Shown piece after piece: positions 55,233-64,000 of a stretch of DNA of 64,000 nt (positions are counted from its first letter, which is position 1; each line of letters begins with the position of its first letter). The stretch is from assembly GCA_044223995.1 (NCBI GenBank), contig JBGALE010000002.1, positions 1 to 64,000 of the forward strand, read 5' to 3'. The stretch is from JACMLD01 sp044223995. GTDB lineage: Bacteria > Bacteroidota > Bacteroidia > Chitinophagales > Chitinophagaceae. The translations under genes were made by a program, and so were the position numbers. The notes under the pieces are model-generated. The model had not been told where the DNA came from, did not search any database, and worked only from the letters and a program-made list of their open reading frames with translations.

Positions 55233-57371
55233 ATGCGAAACCTCCTAACTGCGTTTACAATGATTATCCTGGGCACTGTATGCTACGGGCAATATCCCTG
55301 CGTGAATGGAATCAGTACCAATCCCGCCAATCCGGTTAATAACCAGCTTCCCTCAAAAAGAAATACATTTTTCAATTGGATGGATTCTATATACCAGGTC
55401 CAGCCCATTAACTCTACCTGTGTAAGAGGAAGTCAAATGGAATCTCCCTTTTATAAAATCGACAACCTGGAAGAATTGAGAGACAGCAAAGATATGAGCT
55501 GGGATGATGGCTGGGAATTGGTGAGAAGAGGATTTGGTTTGACCGAACAAAATACATATACCACAGACCCGGTTCCAAATGTATACCTGATATTATACAA
55601 CAAATACACGGGCATACTGCGGATTTTGCTGAAAACCTGCAGGGGCGCAGATTATAACGCAGCTAAAATCTCCCTTAGCTTTGATCCACTATCGCAGCTA
55701 AAGACGGATCTATTGGAGATGAGCAGGGGATCTGTTTCTGCTATCGACAAAAAATACACACTCACATCGTTTGCCGCAGGCTCAAAATACATCAATGATG
55801 ATACAAAATGGTTCTATGCCGATTTTCCAATGATGTTTGATCCCTGTACATGTTTGTACAAGTCCAAGCTGAATATCATTTCTCAATTAATCTCAACTTC
55901 AACCATCAATATAGAAGGTGGAATAACCGGGGATATTTATACAAAGGATGTATCGGGAAAAGCTACCATTCAAAAACCGGGTTCTGTTGGATGGAAAGAC
56001 ATAAGCGGTTTTGTCAATGGTAAATTATCGACAGCACATGGCAGTATCAACTCCTTTATCACCCAAACACAATCCTTTGCCGAAAATATTGGTAAGATTG
56101 ATACTACTAACAAAAAATCTGCTTTGGACAACCTGGGCAGTTTCCTGAAAAACAACCAGTTTCTGAAAGCAGGTTTAAATGCAGTACCATGGCTTAAAAC
56201 AGCGGTTGGCCTGGTAGATCTTTTTATTGGCGGAGGTAAGACAACCACAGGGCCCACAGAAGTAAAATTGTTACCGCTGGCAGTAAACCTAACTGCCAAA
56301 TTAAGCGGAACGCTTTCCACCGTAAACCAATATCATAACATTATCTTCACTAACCCCGGAAGTAAAGATGCTCAACTGGACCCCGACGCCTATCCTTATT
56401 ACAATGAAGTACTAGGTGTATTTAATTTGGTCAAGACCCCGGTTGCCTTCTATAAAACAGTCGGCAGAACACGGTGCGATGTCAGGCGCTGTTATCCCGG
56501 TACTATCCCAGAGTATTTCTACCGGTTTGAAGCAGACTCCTTATTGTATGTCCTTAACCAGGCCGCCGGCATGACCATTCAGAATATGAAGGCAGCTGTA
56601 ATGATAAAAACTTACCCGACAACCTTCGCTCCTACAAGTAATATGACAGGTGTACAGCTTAACCCTTATTTTCCAATTTTTGAAGGGAAAGATGGCGTTG
56701 ATAGTTCATATAAATTCAGGACAGACTATTTTGATATTAAATGCCTGGACAATAAGCAATACCGGTATTTGTTTAATGCTTCCAACACCACCAATACAGG
56801 TACGAATTCTGAAACCTATAAATGGAATGCAAAGGTGGATACGCTATTCCTGAAATTGATGATAAACCTGAAACGCAACAATGCCGGCCCAAACACACAA
56901 AACGTGCTATTGATTTTGACATTTCCGCTTAAGACAGTACTCGATGCCACAAGGGTAGATACTTCCGCAACTGCTACCTGCGACAGTACTATCATTCCGC
57001 CCGCAGACCCTACCCTTGTAAATGCGTTTTGCCAAAGCACGGTTTACTACAATACCCTCGACCGGCAAAGCTCAGCCATAAAAGATTCGCTGGTTCTCGA
57101 AAAAGCTATGGAAATTGATGGAATCGGTCTATTCCCCAATCCCAACAAAGGGGCCTTTAGTGTGAAAATAAAATCACAAAATAGTACCCTCTATTCCCTT
57201 TCCATTTCAGATATATCAGGCAAACGACTGTATTATTCAAGGGAAGGCAATCTTAGTTTAAATAACGGGCTGATCAAACCATTAAACGTGCAATTATCCA
57301 GCGGACTGTATGTATTGACGGCATTTACATCGAAAGGTCAGCTAAAAACTAAATTTATTATTGCCCGCTAA
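55233..57371 (+). CDS. secreted protein with type IX sorting domain
   Basis: A 712-residue protein with a signal peptide (about 1-19, ending CYGQ) and a C-terminal type A T9SS sorting domain (about 625-712): IGLFPNPNKGAFSVKI, ISDISGKRLYY, LSSGLYVLTAF, ending KFIIAR. The central part (about 30-620) matches no family I recognise. It would be exported through the outer membrane by the type IX system and attached to the cell surface. It is co-directional with the lipoprotein gene 10 nt upstream. Confidence 0.82.
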   Translation: MRNLLTAFTMIILGTVCYGQYPCVNGISTNPANPVNNQLPSKRNTFFNWMDSIYQVQPINSTCVRGSQMESPFYKIDNLEELRDSKDMSWDDGWELVRRGFGLTEQNTYTTDPVPNVYLILYNKYTGILRILLKTCRGADYNAAKISLSFDPLSQLKTDLLEMSRGSVSAIDKKYTLTSFAAGSKYINDDTKWFYADFPMMFDPCTCLYKSKLNIISQLISTSTINIEGGITGDIYTKDVSGKATIQKPGSVGWKDISGFVNGKLSTAHGSINSFITQTQSFAENIGKIDTTNKKSALDNLGSFLKNNQFLKAGLNAVPWLKTAVGLVDLFIGGGKTTTGPTEVKLLPLAVNLTAKLSGTLSTVNQYHNIIFTNPGSKDAQLDPDAYPYYNEVLGVFNLVKTPVAFYKTVGRTRCDVRRCYPGTIPEYFYRFEADSLLYVLNQAAGMTIQNMKAAVMIKTYPTTFAPTSNMTGVQLNPYFPIFEGKDGVDSSYKFRTDYFDIKCLDNKQYRYLFNASNTTNTGTNSETYKWNAKVDTLFLKLMINLKRNNAGPNTQNVLLILTFPLKTVLDATRVDTSATATCDSTIIPPADPTLVNAFCQSTVYYNTLDRQSSAIKDSLVLEKAMEIDGIGLFPNPNKGAFSVKIKSQNSTLYSLSISDISGKRLYYSREGNLSLNNGLIKPLNVQLSSGLYVLTAFTSKGQLKTKFIIAR

Positions 57372-57382
57372 TAAATCATACG

Positions 57383-57412
57383 AACTGGCTGGCTAAAACC
57401 AGCCAGTTTTCT
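57383..57412 (+). terminator. intrinsic terminator after the T9SS gene
   Basis: A perfect 10-bp stem AACTGGCTGG/CCAGCCAGTT (57383-57392 and 57399-57408) with a CTAAAA loop and a short T-tract. Confidence 0.8.
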
Positions 57413-57511
57413 TACTGCAATCCTGACAATTTGTTATTGCGCTTCCTTTACCTGACCCGCAGGAATAAATATACTGGCACGGCCAAAGACGAGATTTTTA
57501 AAAACCAGATC

Positions 57512-58258
57512 TTAAAAATTCCGGGCGTGCATGACCGGGTGCATGTCCTTTTTACTCTTTGATGGCAGATGATAGCTCCACGCTATTTGAAGTAATATTA
57601 AACTGCTGAGTGCATGCTGGTTGTTACTGACAGCAGTATTATACCCGATACCAGTTTCCAGGTGACCAAATGACCCGAGCGAATAACCGACTCCGCTATA
57701 CAGCCAATTTTCCGTTATCAAACTATTAGCGTTGCCGCTGGTATTCGCAAATATTTCATCATTAAACTGCCAGTAGTGCATCATGCCTTTCAATGGGATA
57801 ACATAACCCAACTGGTAACGGGCCCTCGTTCCAAAACTGCTTGCACCACTGGGAAACGTAAACCAGCGTTCCTCCAACCGAACCCGCTGCAATAATTTAT
57901 TATCACCAAGCGGCAGTACCAGTATCAATTGCTGGACCAATCTATGTTCATTTCTCCAGTTGACGTTAAATGGATTGTTTCGCTGAAAACCATAACCCAA
58001 ACTCAATTGCCAATGGCGGTTAATGGTATAGTTGACAGAAGCCTGCGAATATATTTCAAGCACCTGTTGCAGATAAGCCATTCCCTTTGAAGTATAATTA
58101 CCGAGTCTTATTTTGGAAACGGCGAGGATATTTGCATCCAGTTTTTTATTAATAACCGCCGACACCGATAATGCAGGTGCCATTCCGGGAAAGTTCAGAT
58201 CCTGGGACCGGCCAATGGCACAAAGAACTGCCAGCAATATCGTGAAATAGCATTTCAT
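57512..58258 (-). CDS. outer-membrane-type protein, probably DUF2490
   Basis: A 248-residue protein with a signal peptide (about 1-18, ending GRSQ) and an alternating beta pattern. LQRVRLEERWFTF and GTRARYQLGYVIPL resemble the DUF2490 family. Likely a small outer-membrane barrel of unknown role. It is a distant relative of the protein at 30231-30989. Confidence 0.65.
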   Translation of the reverse strand: MKCYFTILLAVLCAIGRSQDLNFPGMAPALSVSAVINKKLDANILAVSKIRLGNYTSKGMAYLQQVLEIYSQASVNYTINRHWQLSLGYGFQRNNPFNVNWRNEHRLVQQLILVLPLGDNKLLQRVRLEERWFTFPSGASSFGTRARYQLGYVIPLKGMMHYWQFNDEIFANTSGNANSLITENWLYSGVGYSLGSFGHLETGIGYNTAVSNNQHALSSLILLQIAWSYHLPSKSKKDMHPVMHARNF

Positions 58259-58348
58259 TCAGCCTGCATAGTTACACAGGATGAAGCCATCATACTGTCA
58301 ACAGCTTTACTGCCTGGAGAAAATTAAAAAACTTAGCAACTGCCCCGG

Positions 58349-58714
58349 CTACCGTATCATCTTTCCGGCTTTACCGGAATAATCAGACAATATCCAGACG
58401 ATGAAAAGTACGATGGCGAAAACGAGGTAAAAGTAAAATGCTACGGCATCTCCCTCACTTCTAAAATAAAATGATATACCTGCAAGTGCAAAAGACACCA
58501 ATAACTCAATCAATCCATGCAGCTTGAGCGGGACTATTTTAATAAGACCCATGTCAAAATTGGTGAACAAGGTGAGTACCAGGTGCACAACAGCAAGGGT
58601 ATAGGTGAAATACCTGGCTGTATCGGACATAACAAATATGGAAGGAGCTGCGAGTAAAAACAACACCGTGACATAATCAAGTATGCCGTGCATTTTTGCG
58701 GAAATAAGTTTCAT
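58349..58714 (-). CDS. small four-helix membrane protein
   Basis: About 121 residues with four hydrophobic helices. The first and third are preceded by similar KMHGILDYVTVLFLLAAP and KLHGLIELLVSFALAG segments, so the protein looks like an internal duplication of a two-helix unit, similar to SPW-repeat proteins. I start it at the ATG at 58714; the frame reaches back to 58786, but the extension shows no conserved features. Function is unknown. Confidence 0.65.
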   Translation of the reverse strand: MKLISAKMHGILDYVTVLFLLAAPSIFVMSDTARYFTYTLAVVHLVLTLFTNFDMGLIKIVPLKLHGLIELLVSFALAGISFYFRSEGDAVAFYFYLVFAIVLFIVWILSDYSGKAGKMIR

Positions 58715-58849
58715 GCGTTCAATTTTACTGAACCCCAAATCTATTTCCACAAAGACCGGCAAAGCGTCGGGCAGGCGACAAATCACCCACCATTACAATA
58801 CCTGAAAAATAACAATGAAGATAATCTGCTATAGTAGTAAAAACCGGGG

Positions 58850-59758
58850 CTACTCATGCCGCTCCCCTCCCGCTACTTTAAAAACATGCAGCACATGGGG
58901 AAACAAAGCATCGATCGTTTCTTCTGCCCCGCGCGGAGATCCTGGCAAGGTTATCACCAATGTCTTACCGATAAAACCAGCAATACCGCGCGAAAGCATA
59001 GCGTATGGTGTTCGTTCCTGTCCATACTGGCGGGCTACTTCCATAATGCCGGGAACTTCTTTGTCCAGCAGCGGCCGGATGGCATCGGGCGTCATATCTC
59101 TTGGTGATACTCCAGTTCCACCTGCAAAAAGGATAAGATCATATCCTTCTTCACTTAGTTGTTTTGCTTTGTCCTGTATCGTTTTAAAATCATCGGGGAT
59201 AACAGCAAGACTGGCAGATAGATGAAATGATTGTATTTTACTGATGATGGCTTTTCCTGTTTTGTCTTCCGCTTTTCCTGCGGCTACTGTATCGGAACAA
59301 ATCACTACTGCACAACGCAATCCTTCTGTTCCCTCTTCTTTGAAACCGGTTTTGCCTCCTTTTTTACTTTCCAGCCTGATAGTTCCGATCGAAATGCCTT
59401 TATCCAGTGGCTTCAGCATATCATAGATGGTCAATGCAGTAATGGCAGCGCCATGCATGGCTTCCACTTCCACACCTGTTTTGTAAATGGTATGCACTTC
59501 TACCGTAATGATAATATCGAGTCCATCTATCGCATGCGTGATAGCAGCAAATTCCACAGGCAGCGGATGACAGTCGGGTATTACATCGCTGGTTTTTTTG
59601 ATGGCCAGTAAACCAGCCGCCCGCGAAAACTCAAATACATCTCCCTTGGGAACGGATTTGGCTTTTACCGCGCCGATCGTTTCCTGTTTTGATGCTGTAA
59701 CAATCGCCGTGGCAATTGCCTGGCGTAGGCTGTTTGATTTATGTGTTATATCAACCAT
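58850..59758 (-). CDS. moaCB: bifunctional molybdenum cofactor protein MoaC-MoaB
   Basis: A 302-residue fusion. MoaC domain (about 1-150): start VDITHKSNSLRQAIA, CHPLPVEF, MHGAAITALTIYDMLKP (Asp/Lys catalytic residues). MoaB/MogA domain (about 155-302): FAGGTGVSPRDMTPDAI and TLPGSPRGAEE. MoaC completes cyclic pyranopterin monophosphate with MoaA; MoaB/MogA adenylates molybdopterin. MoaA is not in the window. It starts 2 nt after the moaE stop, so it is the last gene of the operon. Confidence 0.94.
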   Translation of the reverse strand: MVDITHKSNSLRQAIATAIVTASKQETIGAVKAKSVPKGDVFEFSRAAGLLAIKKTSDVIPDCHPLPVEFAAITHAIDGLDIIITVEVHTIYKTGVEVEAMHGAAITALTIYDMLKPLDKGISIGTIRLESKKGGKTGFKEEGTEGLRCAVVICSDTVAAGKAEDKTGKAIISKIQSFHLSASLAVIPDDFKTIQDKAKQLSEEGYDLILFAGGTGVSPRDMTPDAIRPLLDKEVPGIMEVARQYGQERTPYAMLSRGIAGFIGKTLVITLPGSPRGAEETIDALFPHVLHVFKVAGGERHE

Positions 59759-59760
59759 AC

Positions 59761-60204
59761 TTATTTATTCTGTTTCCATTGGTAAGTTTCATCGGCAAAT
59801 AACTCTTTCCCCCAAACAGGTAGTTCAGTCTTTATTCTTTCCACCAATTCATTGCATGCTTCCATCGCTGCTTTGCGGTGCGGCGATGAGGTGAATACGA
59901 ATAAACATATTTCACCGGCAGCAACAATACCCAGGCTATGATACACGTGCATACAGGTAAGCTGGTAACGGGCAATTACTTCTTCCCGGATGGCATGCAT
60001 TTTTTCCAGTGCCATTTCTTCATAGGCAGTATATTCAATGGAAGCAACTTTCTTATCTCCAATGGTATCTGCCCTCACCTGTCCTAAAAAAATACTATGA
60101 CCGCCAATATCGGTTTTAGCCCGGTGTTTTTGAATACTGTCACCAATAAATGATGGTGCAATCGCACCCTGGACGAAAATATTTTTGATTTTTCTCTCTG
60201 TCAT
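59761..60204 (-). CDS. moaE: molybdopterin synthase catalytic subunit
   Basis: About 147 residues, MoaE family: GGHSIFLGQVRAD, IEYTAYEEMALEKM, VYHSLGIVAAGEICLFV and SSPHRKAAMEAC, ending KEL-x-ADE-x-YQW. With thiocarboxylated MoaD it converts cyclic pyranopterin monophosphate to molybdopterin. I start it at the ATG at 60204, which overlaps the moeB stop by 3 nt (ATGA), not at the longer in-frame start at 60333 inside moeB. Confidence 0.93.
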   Translation of the reverse strand: MTERKIKNIFVQGAIAPSFIGDSIQKHRAKTDIGGHSIFLGQVRADTIGDKKVASIEYTAYEEMALEKMHAIREEVIARYQLTCMHVYHSLGIVAAGEICLFVFTSSPHRKAAMEACNELVERIKTELPVWGKELFADETYQWKQNK

Positions 60205-61331
60205 AACAATTGTTTTTCCCGTGCCTGCTTCCATTGTATGATTCCTCCCCGCAGGCTGTAAATCTTTTTGGATGAACCAAAAATCGTTGCCAGTTGCATT
60301 GCTGCCTGCAGGCTTCGCTTTCCCGACTGACAAATAACCACGATGGTGTCAGCATGTATTAATGATAAATTGCCCGGCAATTGTCCCAATGGAATACGAA
60401 GACAAGCTATTTCTTCCATCACCGGAACTTCATCCGGTTCCCGTACATCGATCACGTCAATATCACCGGCCAGGATTAATTGATCAAAGAAAGAAGTATC
60501 AATTTCAACATCCTCATTCACCGCGCCACACAAGGCATTGTAATCTGTCGCAATAAATGTTGCCTCATCTTTAGGAATCATCGATCTTGTATGTTGGGCG
60601 GGAGTTAGTTCGAGTTCATATATTGAATTGTCAAGCGCATCGTAGGTTAGCAAGCGGTTGACGAGTGGGCGGCCGATACCGGTTATTAATTTAATGACTT
60701 CTGTTGCCTGCATGGTTCCAATAATACCAGGTAATACGCCTAATACACCCGCTTCCTCACAGCTTAATACCTCACCTGCTTTTGGTGGCCGTGGGTATAA
60801 ATCGCGATAATTAACGGCCTGGTCAGTGACTGCTTTTTTATCATTAAAAATGGCTACCTGCCCTTCATACCGCGACACCGCAGCAAACACCAGGGGCTTG
60901 TTTAATAATACGCAGGCATCGTTGATTAAATACCGGGCTGCAAAATTATCGGTACAGTCGACAATGATATCATAGGCCTTCATCAGCTTAAAGGCATTTT
61001 GCGTCGTGAGCCTTTCGGTATATGCCGTGATCTCAATATCGGTATTCAGCCGTCTTAATATACCTGCTGCCTGTTTTGCCTTGTGTCGTCCAATATCATC
61101 CGTAGTATATAAAACCTGCCTGTGCAGGTTGGACAGAGAAACGTAGTCATCATCGACAATACCAATGCGACCTGTGCCAGCGGCAGCCAGGTATTGTAAT
61201 ACCGGGCAACCCAATCCTCCCGCACCTATTACCAACACAGCAGCCTGCAATAATTTTTGCTGACCTGCTTCGCCAAAATTTTTTAATATCAGTTGGCGTA
61301 GGTATCGTTCGTATGATAGATGGGTTGTCAT
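60201..61331 (-). CDS. moeB: MoeB/ThiF adenylyltransferase with rhodanese domain
   Basis: A 376-residue E1-like enzyme: ATP-binding GAGGLGCPVLQYLAAAG (about 34-50), NLHRQVLYTTDDIGRHKA, DCTDNFAARYLIND, and a C-terminal rhodanese domain (about 275-370) with active-site Cys in CQSGKRS. It adenylates the MoaD C-terminus and the rhodanese part may deliver sulfur. The start lies immediately after the moaD stop (61332), and its own stop overlaps the moaE start, showing tight coupling. Confidence 0.92.
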   Translation of the reverse strand: MTTHLSYERYLRQLILKNFGEAGQQKLLQAAVLVIGAGGLGCPVLQYLAAAGTGRIGIVDDDYVSLSNLHRQVLYTTDDIGRHKAKQAAGILRRLNTDIEITAYTERLTTQNAFKLMKAYDIIVDCTDNFAARYLINDACVLLNKPLVFAAVSRYEGQVAIFNDKKAVTDQAVNYRDLYPRPPKAGEVLSCEEAGVLGVLPGIIGTMQATEVIKLITGIGRPLVNRLLTYDALDNSIYELELTPAQHTRSMIPKDEATFIATDYNALCGAVNEDVEIDTSFFDQLILAGDIDVIDVREPDEVPVMEEIACLRIPLGQLPGNLSLIHADTIVVICQSGKRSLQAAMQLATIFGSSKKIYSLRGGIIQWKQAREKQLL

Positions 61332-61562
61332 TTATCCGCCGGAAAAAGGTGAAAGGATGGCTACCGTACAATTTTCAGTCAGGCCAGTATTTTCTGTTAT
61401 TAGTTTTTTGTTGACCGCCACCATATAGTTCGCATCTTTTATAGCCGGGTATGTTGACTGCAATACTGTTTTCAATGTTGCAGTATCAGTAATATTGTCA
61501 AGTTCGAGTTTCCCGCCCAATACATCGCGCAACTGCCCAAATATGATGACTTGTATCTTCAT
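61332..61562 (-). CDS. moaD: molybdopterin synthase sulfur carrier subunit
   Basis: A 76-residue ubiquitin-like protein starting IQVIIFGQLRDVLG and ending in the required Gly-Gly (LSPFSGG). It carries the thiocarboxylate sulfur for MoaE. It lies directly before moeB with no gap. Confidence 0.93.
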   Translation of the reverse strand: MKIQVIIFGQLRDVLGGKLELDNITDTATLKTVLQSTYPAIKDANYMVAVNKKLITENTGLTENCTVAILSPFSGG

Positions 61563-61586
61563 TGAACTGAATGGTTATAAAGCAAG

Positions 61587-62099
61587 TTACTTAACTCTTT
61601 CCACTATTATTTTCTGCAACCCTTTTACATAGCGCCGGCCTGTGGCAATATCTTCCGGGCATATCAATGCAATCCTGTCGTCCATTTCCATACCTTTCTT
61701 TCCATTTTGTTCGGTTATGATCATCGTATGTTTACCTGTTTCTGTATTGAATAATTCATTCCAGGAAAAAATAACCTTGTAATTATCGCTGGCCACACAG
61801 ATAAAATAATACTCATTGAGTGTTTTCTGACCGGGCACATCCAAATCAACTTTAGCCAGTATGTCCTTCAGCAGTATACCCTTAAGTTTGATGATGGCTC
61901 TTTTTCTTACAAGGAGATGGTTGTAAATCACCACGCTGTCTATCGCAACTGTTTGGAAATTACCTGCATCCTGGAAAGAAAAATGAAAAGGTGCTTTTAC
62001 TTTCCCTTCCACCGTAAATGCAGCGGTAGGGGGAACATTTTCCTGTGCCTGCAAAACAAACATCATCAACACCAGGGAAAAACAAAATAAGAGTTTCAT
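61587..62099 (-). CDS. secreted protein resembling a molybdopterin oxidoreductase domain
   Basis: A 170-residue exported protein (signal peptide about 1-18, ending LQAQ) that resembles a shortened sulfite-oxidase-type molybdopterin domain: KLKGILLKDILAKV, FICVASDNYKVIFSWNELFN, RIALICPEDIATGRRYVKGLQKI. The Cys that ligates molybdenum in sulfite oxidase is not obvious, so it may bind cofactor weakly or be a non-catalytic relative. It sits inside the Moco operon, 24 nt upstream of moaD. Function is uncertain. Confidence 0.65.
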   Translation of the reverse strand: MKLLFCFSLVLMMFVLQAQENVPPTAAFTVEGKVKAPFHFSFQDAGNFQTVAIDSVVIYNHLLVRKRAIIKLKGILLKDILAKVDLDVPGQKTLNEYYFICVASDNYKVIFSWNELFNTETGKHTMIITEQNGKKGMEMDDRIALICPEDIATGRRYVKGLQKIIVERVK

Positions 62100-62109
62100 T
62101 CAATCAGTA

Positions 62110-62847
62110 TTAAGCATGGGTAAATAATAATTTATACACTGCCACCATCAGTACTAGTGCCAGCAGGTAGCGGAGTATGGATTGATTAAACCGCATGGAA
62201 CCAAAATAAGCACCGCATATTCCTCCTGCAAATGCCACCCCAACATATGCATACATATCGCCGCTGAAGTGAATACCCTTTGTCAATTGTCCTGCCAGTC
62301 CTGATATGGAATTTACAAAAATGAAGAGGGCGCTGATGGCAGCAGCCTGTTTCATGTTGGCCCATTTTAATAATAATAGTACAGGAGATAATATAATTCC
62401 ACCGCCAATGCCGATCATTCCGGAAAGCAGTCCAATAACCGCTCCTATCAGTAATGATAAAAGCATATTAGGCTTTTTTATTTCTGCAGGCGACAGGTTG
62501 CCAAAAAGAAGAAACCTTGCAATTGGTATCAGTAATAATACCCCCAATATCTTTTTATAAATAAATGTGTCGAGGGTAATCCGCCCGCCTGCATAAGCCA
62601 TCGGTACGGATGATACCGCAAATGGCAGGAAAAGTTTGAAGTTAAAATGCTTCCCCCGGTAAAACTGAATAAAAGACGTAAGCGAAACAAAGAGATTCAG
62701 CAGCAATGCTGTTGGTTTCATGACTTCCGGTGCAATGCTGAAAATGGCCATCAGGGCCAGGTAACCGCTGGCGCCTCCATGCCCTACCGATGCATACAGG
62801 AATGCCACCAGGAATAATAAAATATAAAATAACAATATACTGTCCAT
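62110..62847 (-). CDS. TauE/SafE family anion exporter
   Basis: A 245-residue membrane protein of the TauE/SafE family with about eight helices. The duplicated family motif shows as YASVGHGGASGYLAL and IGLLSGMIGIGGGIILSPVLL. These proteins export sulfite or other sulfur-containing organic anions. It lies between moeA and the oxidoreductase-like gene, 10 nt before the latter, in the Moco operon, hinting at sulfite or molybdenum-linked metabolism. Confidence 0.88.
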   Translation of the reverse strand: MDSILLFYILLFLVAFLYASVGHGGASGYLALMAIFSIAPEVMKPTALLLNLFVSLTSFIQFYRGKHFNFKLFLPFAVSSVPMAYAGGRITLDTFIYKKILGVLLLIPIARFLLFGNLSPAEIKKPNMLLSLLIGAVIGLLSGMIGIGGGIILSPVLLLLKWANMKQAAAISALFIFVNSISGLAGQLTKGIHFSGDMYAYVGVAFAGGICGAYFGSMRFNQSILRYLLALVLMVAVYKLLFTHA

Positions 62848-62862
62848 TATGTATTGATACGT

Positions 62863-64000
62863 TTATACAGGTAATAAGTGAACTTCCACCACTTCAGCTT
62901 CTTTATAATCCCCGGGTGCTTCTTCCAATTTCACCAGGCAATTGGCAAGGGCAAAAGACTGCATCCTGTAGGATTCCTGTGCGTCAAGAATTGTCACCGT
63001 ATTGCCATCATACCAACCTTTTAAAAAACATGTCAGCGACACTTTCTTTTGATACGATGCTGACAAAGGCGCATGGATAGTTTCTAATGTCAACGACCTA
63101 CCGGTTAAATTAGATAATGCAGGCAAGACATATTCATAAAAACAGGTTAGTACAGACGATGGATTTCCCGGTAACCCAAAAACGAGTTTCTCCTGCTGCT
63201 TTCCAACATACAATGGCTTCCCGGGTCTTTGTTTTATTTTGTGAAACAATTTTGTGACGCCACAATTTTCTGCCGCCTGTAATACAAAATCATAGTCGCC
63301 TGCACTGATACCACCTGTCAGCAATACCAGGTCACTTTGCTGTAATGCAGTAACAAGAATCCCGGTTAATATGTTTAAATCATCTTCTGCACTGAATATT
63401 CTCAGGTCCCGAATCTGCAATGATTGCAAGGCAGCGGTGAGTGCATATGAATTGGATTCATATACCTGGCCATGATCCAATGCATTGCCCGGTTGTTGCA
63501 ATTCCTTTCCTGTAACAATAATACTGATGGAAGGGCTTGGAACAACTTTCACAGTTGCCATACCAATTCCCGCCAGGAAACCGGTAGCTGCCGGCGTCAG
63601 CAAATGATTCGCTTTTAATGCACAGATACCTTTCTTTACTTCACTCCCTGCCGGGCGGACATTTGTACCGGGAGAAAGCTGTTCGTCATCAATGATCAAT
63701 TCTTTTTTCCCATCTGCCAACACCTTTACGGTTGTCTTTTCCTGCATGATTACCGTGTCTGCCCCTGTTGGTACAGGTGCACCCGTAAAAATGCGAACTG
63801 CATGACCCTCTGTTAAATATCTATTATCGTTACTCCCCGCAGCGATTTCACCTTCTATTATTAAATGATTCCCCTTTTCCCAGTCGTTCCAGGAAAATGC
63901 GTAACCATCCATCGATGATTGCGGAAAAGCAGGTATATCGGTTATCGGATACACGTCTTCCGCGAGCAGTTTACCCGCGGCTTCTTTCAATGGCATTACC
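62863..64000 (-). CDS. moeA: molybdopterin molybdenumtransferase (5' end outside window)
   Basis: At least 377 residues of MoeA: AEDVYPITDIPAFPQSSMDG near the visible N-terminus, RIFTGAPVPTGADTVIMQE, the MogA-like domain TGGISAGDYDFV and GLPGNPSSVLTCFYEYV, and a C-terminal beta domain. It inserts molybdate into adenylated molybdopterin. Family members start about 15-20 residues earlier than the first visible Met, so the true start lies beyond position 64000. It heads the visible part of the Moco operon. Confidence 0.93.
   Translation of the reverse strand, partial: VMPLKEAAGKLLAEDVYPITDIPAFPQSSMDGYAFSWNDWEKGNHLIIEGEIAAGSNDNRYLTEGHAVRIFTGAPVPTGADTVIMQEKTTVKVLADGKKELIIDDEQLSPGTNVRPAGSEVKKGICALKANHLLTPAATGFLAGIGMATVKVVPSPSISIIVTGKELQQPGNALDHGQVYESNSYALTAALQSLQIRDLRIFSAEDDLNILTGILVTALQQSDLVLLTGGISAGDYDFVLQAAENCGVTKLFHKIKQRPGKPLYVGKQQEKLVFGLPGNPSSVLTCFYEYVLPALSNLTGRSLTLETIHAPLSASYQKKVSLTCFLKGWYDGNTVTILDAQESYRMQSFALANCLVKLEEAPGDYKEAEVVEVHLLPV

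Overview
The window looks like chromosomal DNA of a Bacteroidota bacterium, most likely family Chitinophagaceae. The support is a Chitinophagaceae-like 16S rRNA, a SusC/SusD pair with an ECF sigma/FecR switch, a type IX secretion C-terminal domain, FG-GAP/UnbV, DUF4476, DUF2490 and HYC_CC_PP family proteins, and promoters of the Bacteroidota type (TTTG-N19-TAnnTTTG). Genes rarely have a Shine-Dalgarno sequence.

Layout. 1-1.42 kb: 16S rRNA on the minus strand, apparently lacking about 120 nt of the V1-V2 region, preceded by three evenly spaced tandem promoters. 2.0-12.0 kb: housekeeping genes (lemA and two TPM proteins, an M1 aminopeptidase, a DUF4476 protein, truA, pgk, gapA). 12.07 kb: tRNA-Glu(TTC). 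12.5-19.2 kb: a SusD/SusC/FecR/ECF-sigma locus on the minus strand. 19.9-28.4 kb: a minus-strand heavy-metal (probably Cu/Ag) efflux operon with two adaptors, a TolC-like channel, an RND pump split in two genes, and three small metal-associated secreted proteins, followed by a divergent BNR lipoprotein with a CECC motif. The tRNA-Glu 3' end plus its terminator and a GIY-YIG remnant recurs at 19.67 and 30.04 kb, so these two loci are bracketed by three copies of one cassette.

30.2-33.5 kb: a DUF2490 protein, an unknown protein and a vanadium-haloperoxidase/PAP2-family lipoprotein. 33.8-50.2 kb: a stress cluster holding a universal stress protein, an NhaD-type antiporter, a TPR protein, an OmpR-type response regulator and histidine kinase, an HPF-like protein, a fused glucosylglycerol-phosphate synthase/phosphatase with glycerol-3-phosphate dehydrogenase, MscS, ClC, DUF389, and an OmpA-type lipoprotein gene broken by one stop codon. 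Six intergenic regions of this cluster carry arrays of a 7-bp TTAGAAT half-site at exact 11-bp steps, the geometry of OmpR/PhoB-family operators. My main proposal is that the local two-component system controls an ion/osmotic-stress regulon through these arrays.

50.4-58.7 kb: surface and secreted proteins (an FG-GAP/UnbV lipoprotein, a lipoprotein/T9SS-cargo pair, a DUF2490 protein) and a small membrane protein. 58.85-64 kb: a minus-strand molybdenum cofactor operon (moaCB fusion, moaE, moeB-rhodanese, moaD, an oxidoreductase-like protein, TauE, moeA) that runs off the window end. No CRISPR array, integrase or complete insertion sequence was seen.
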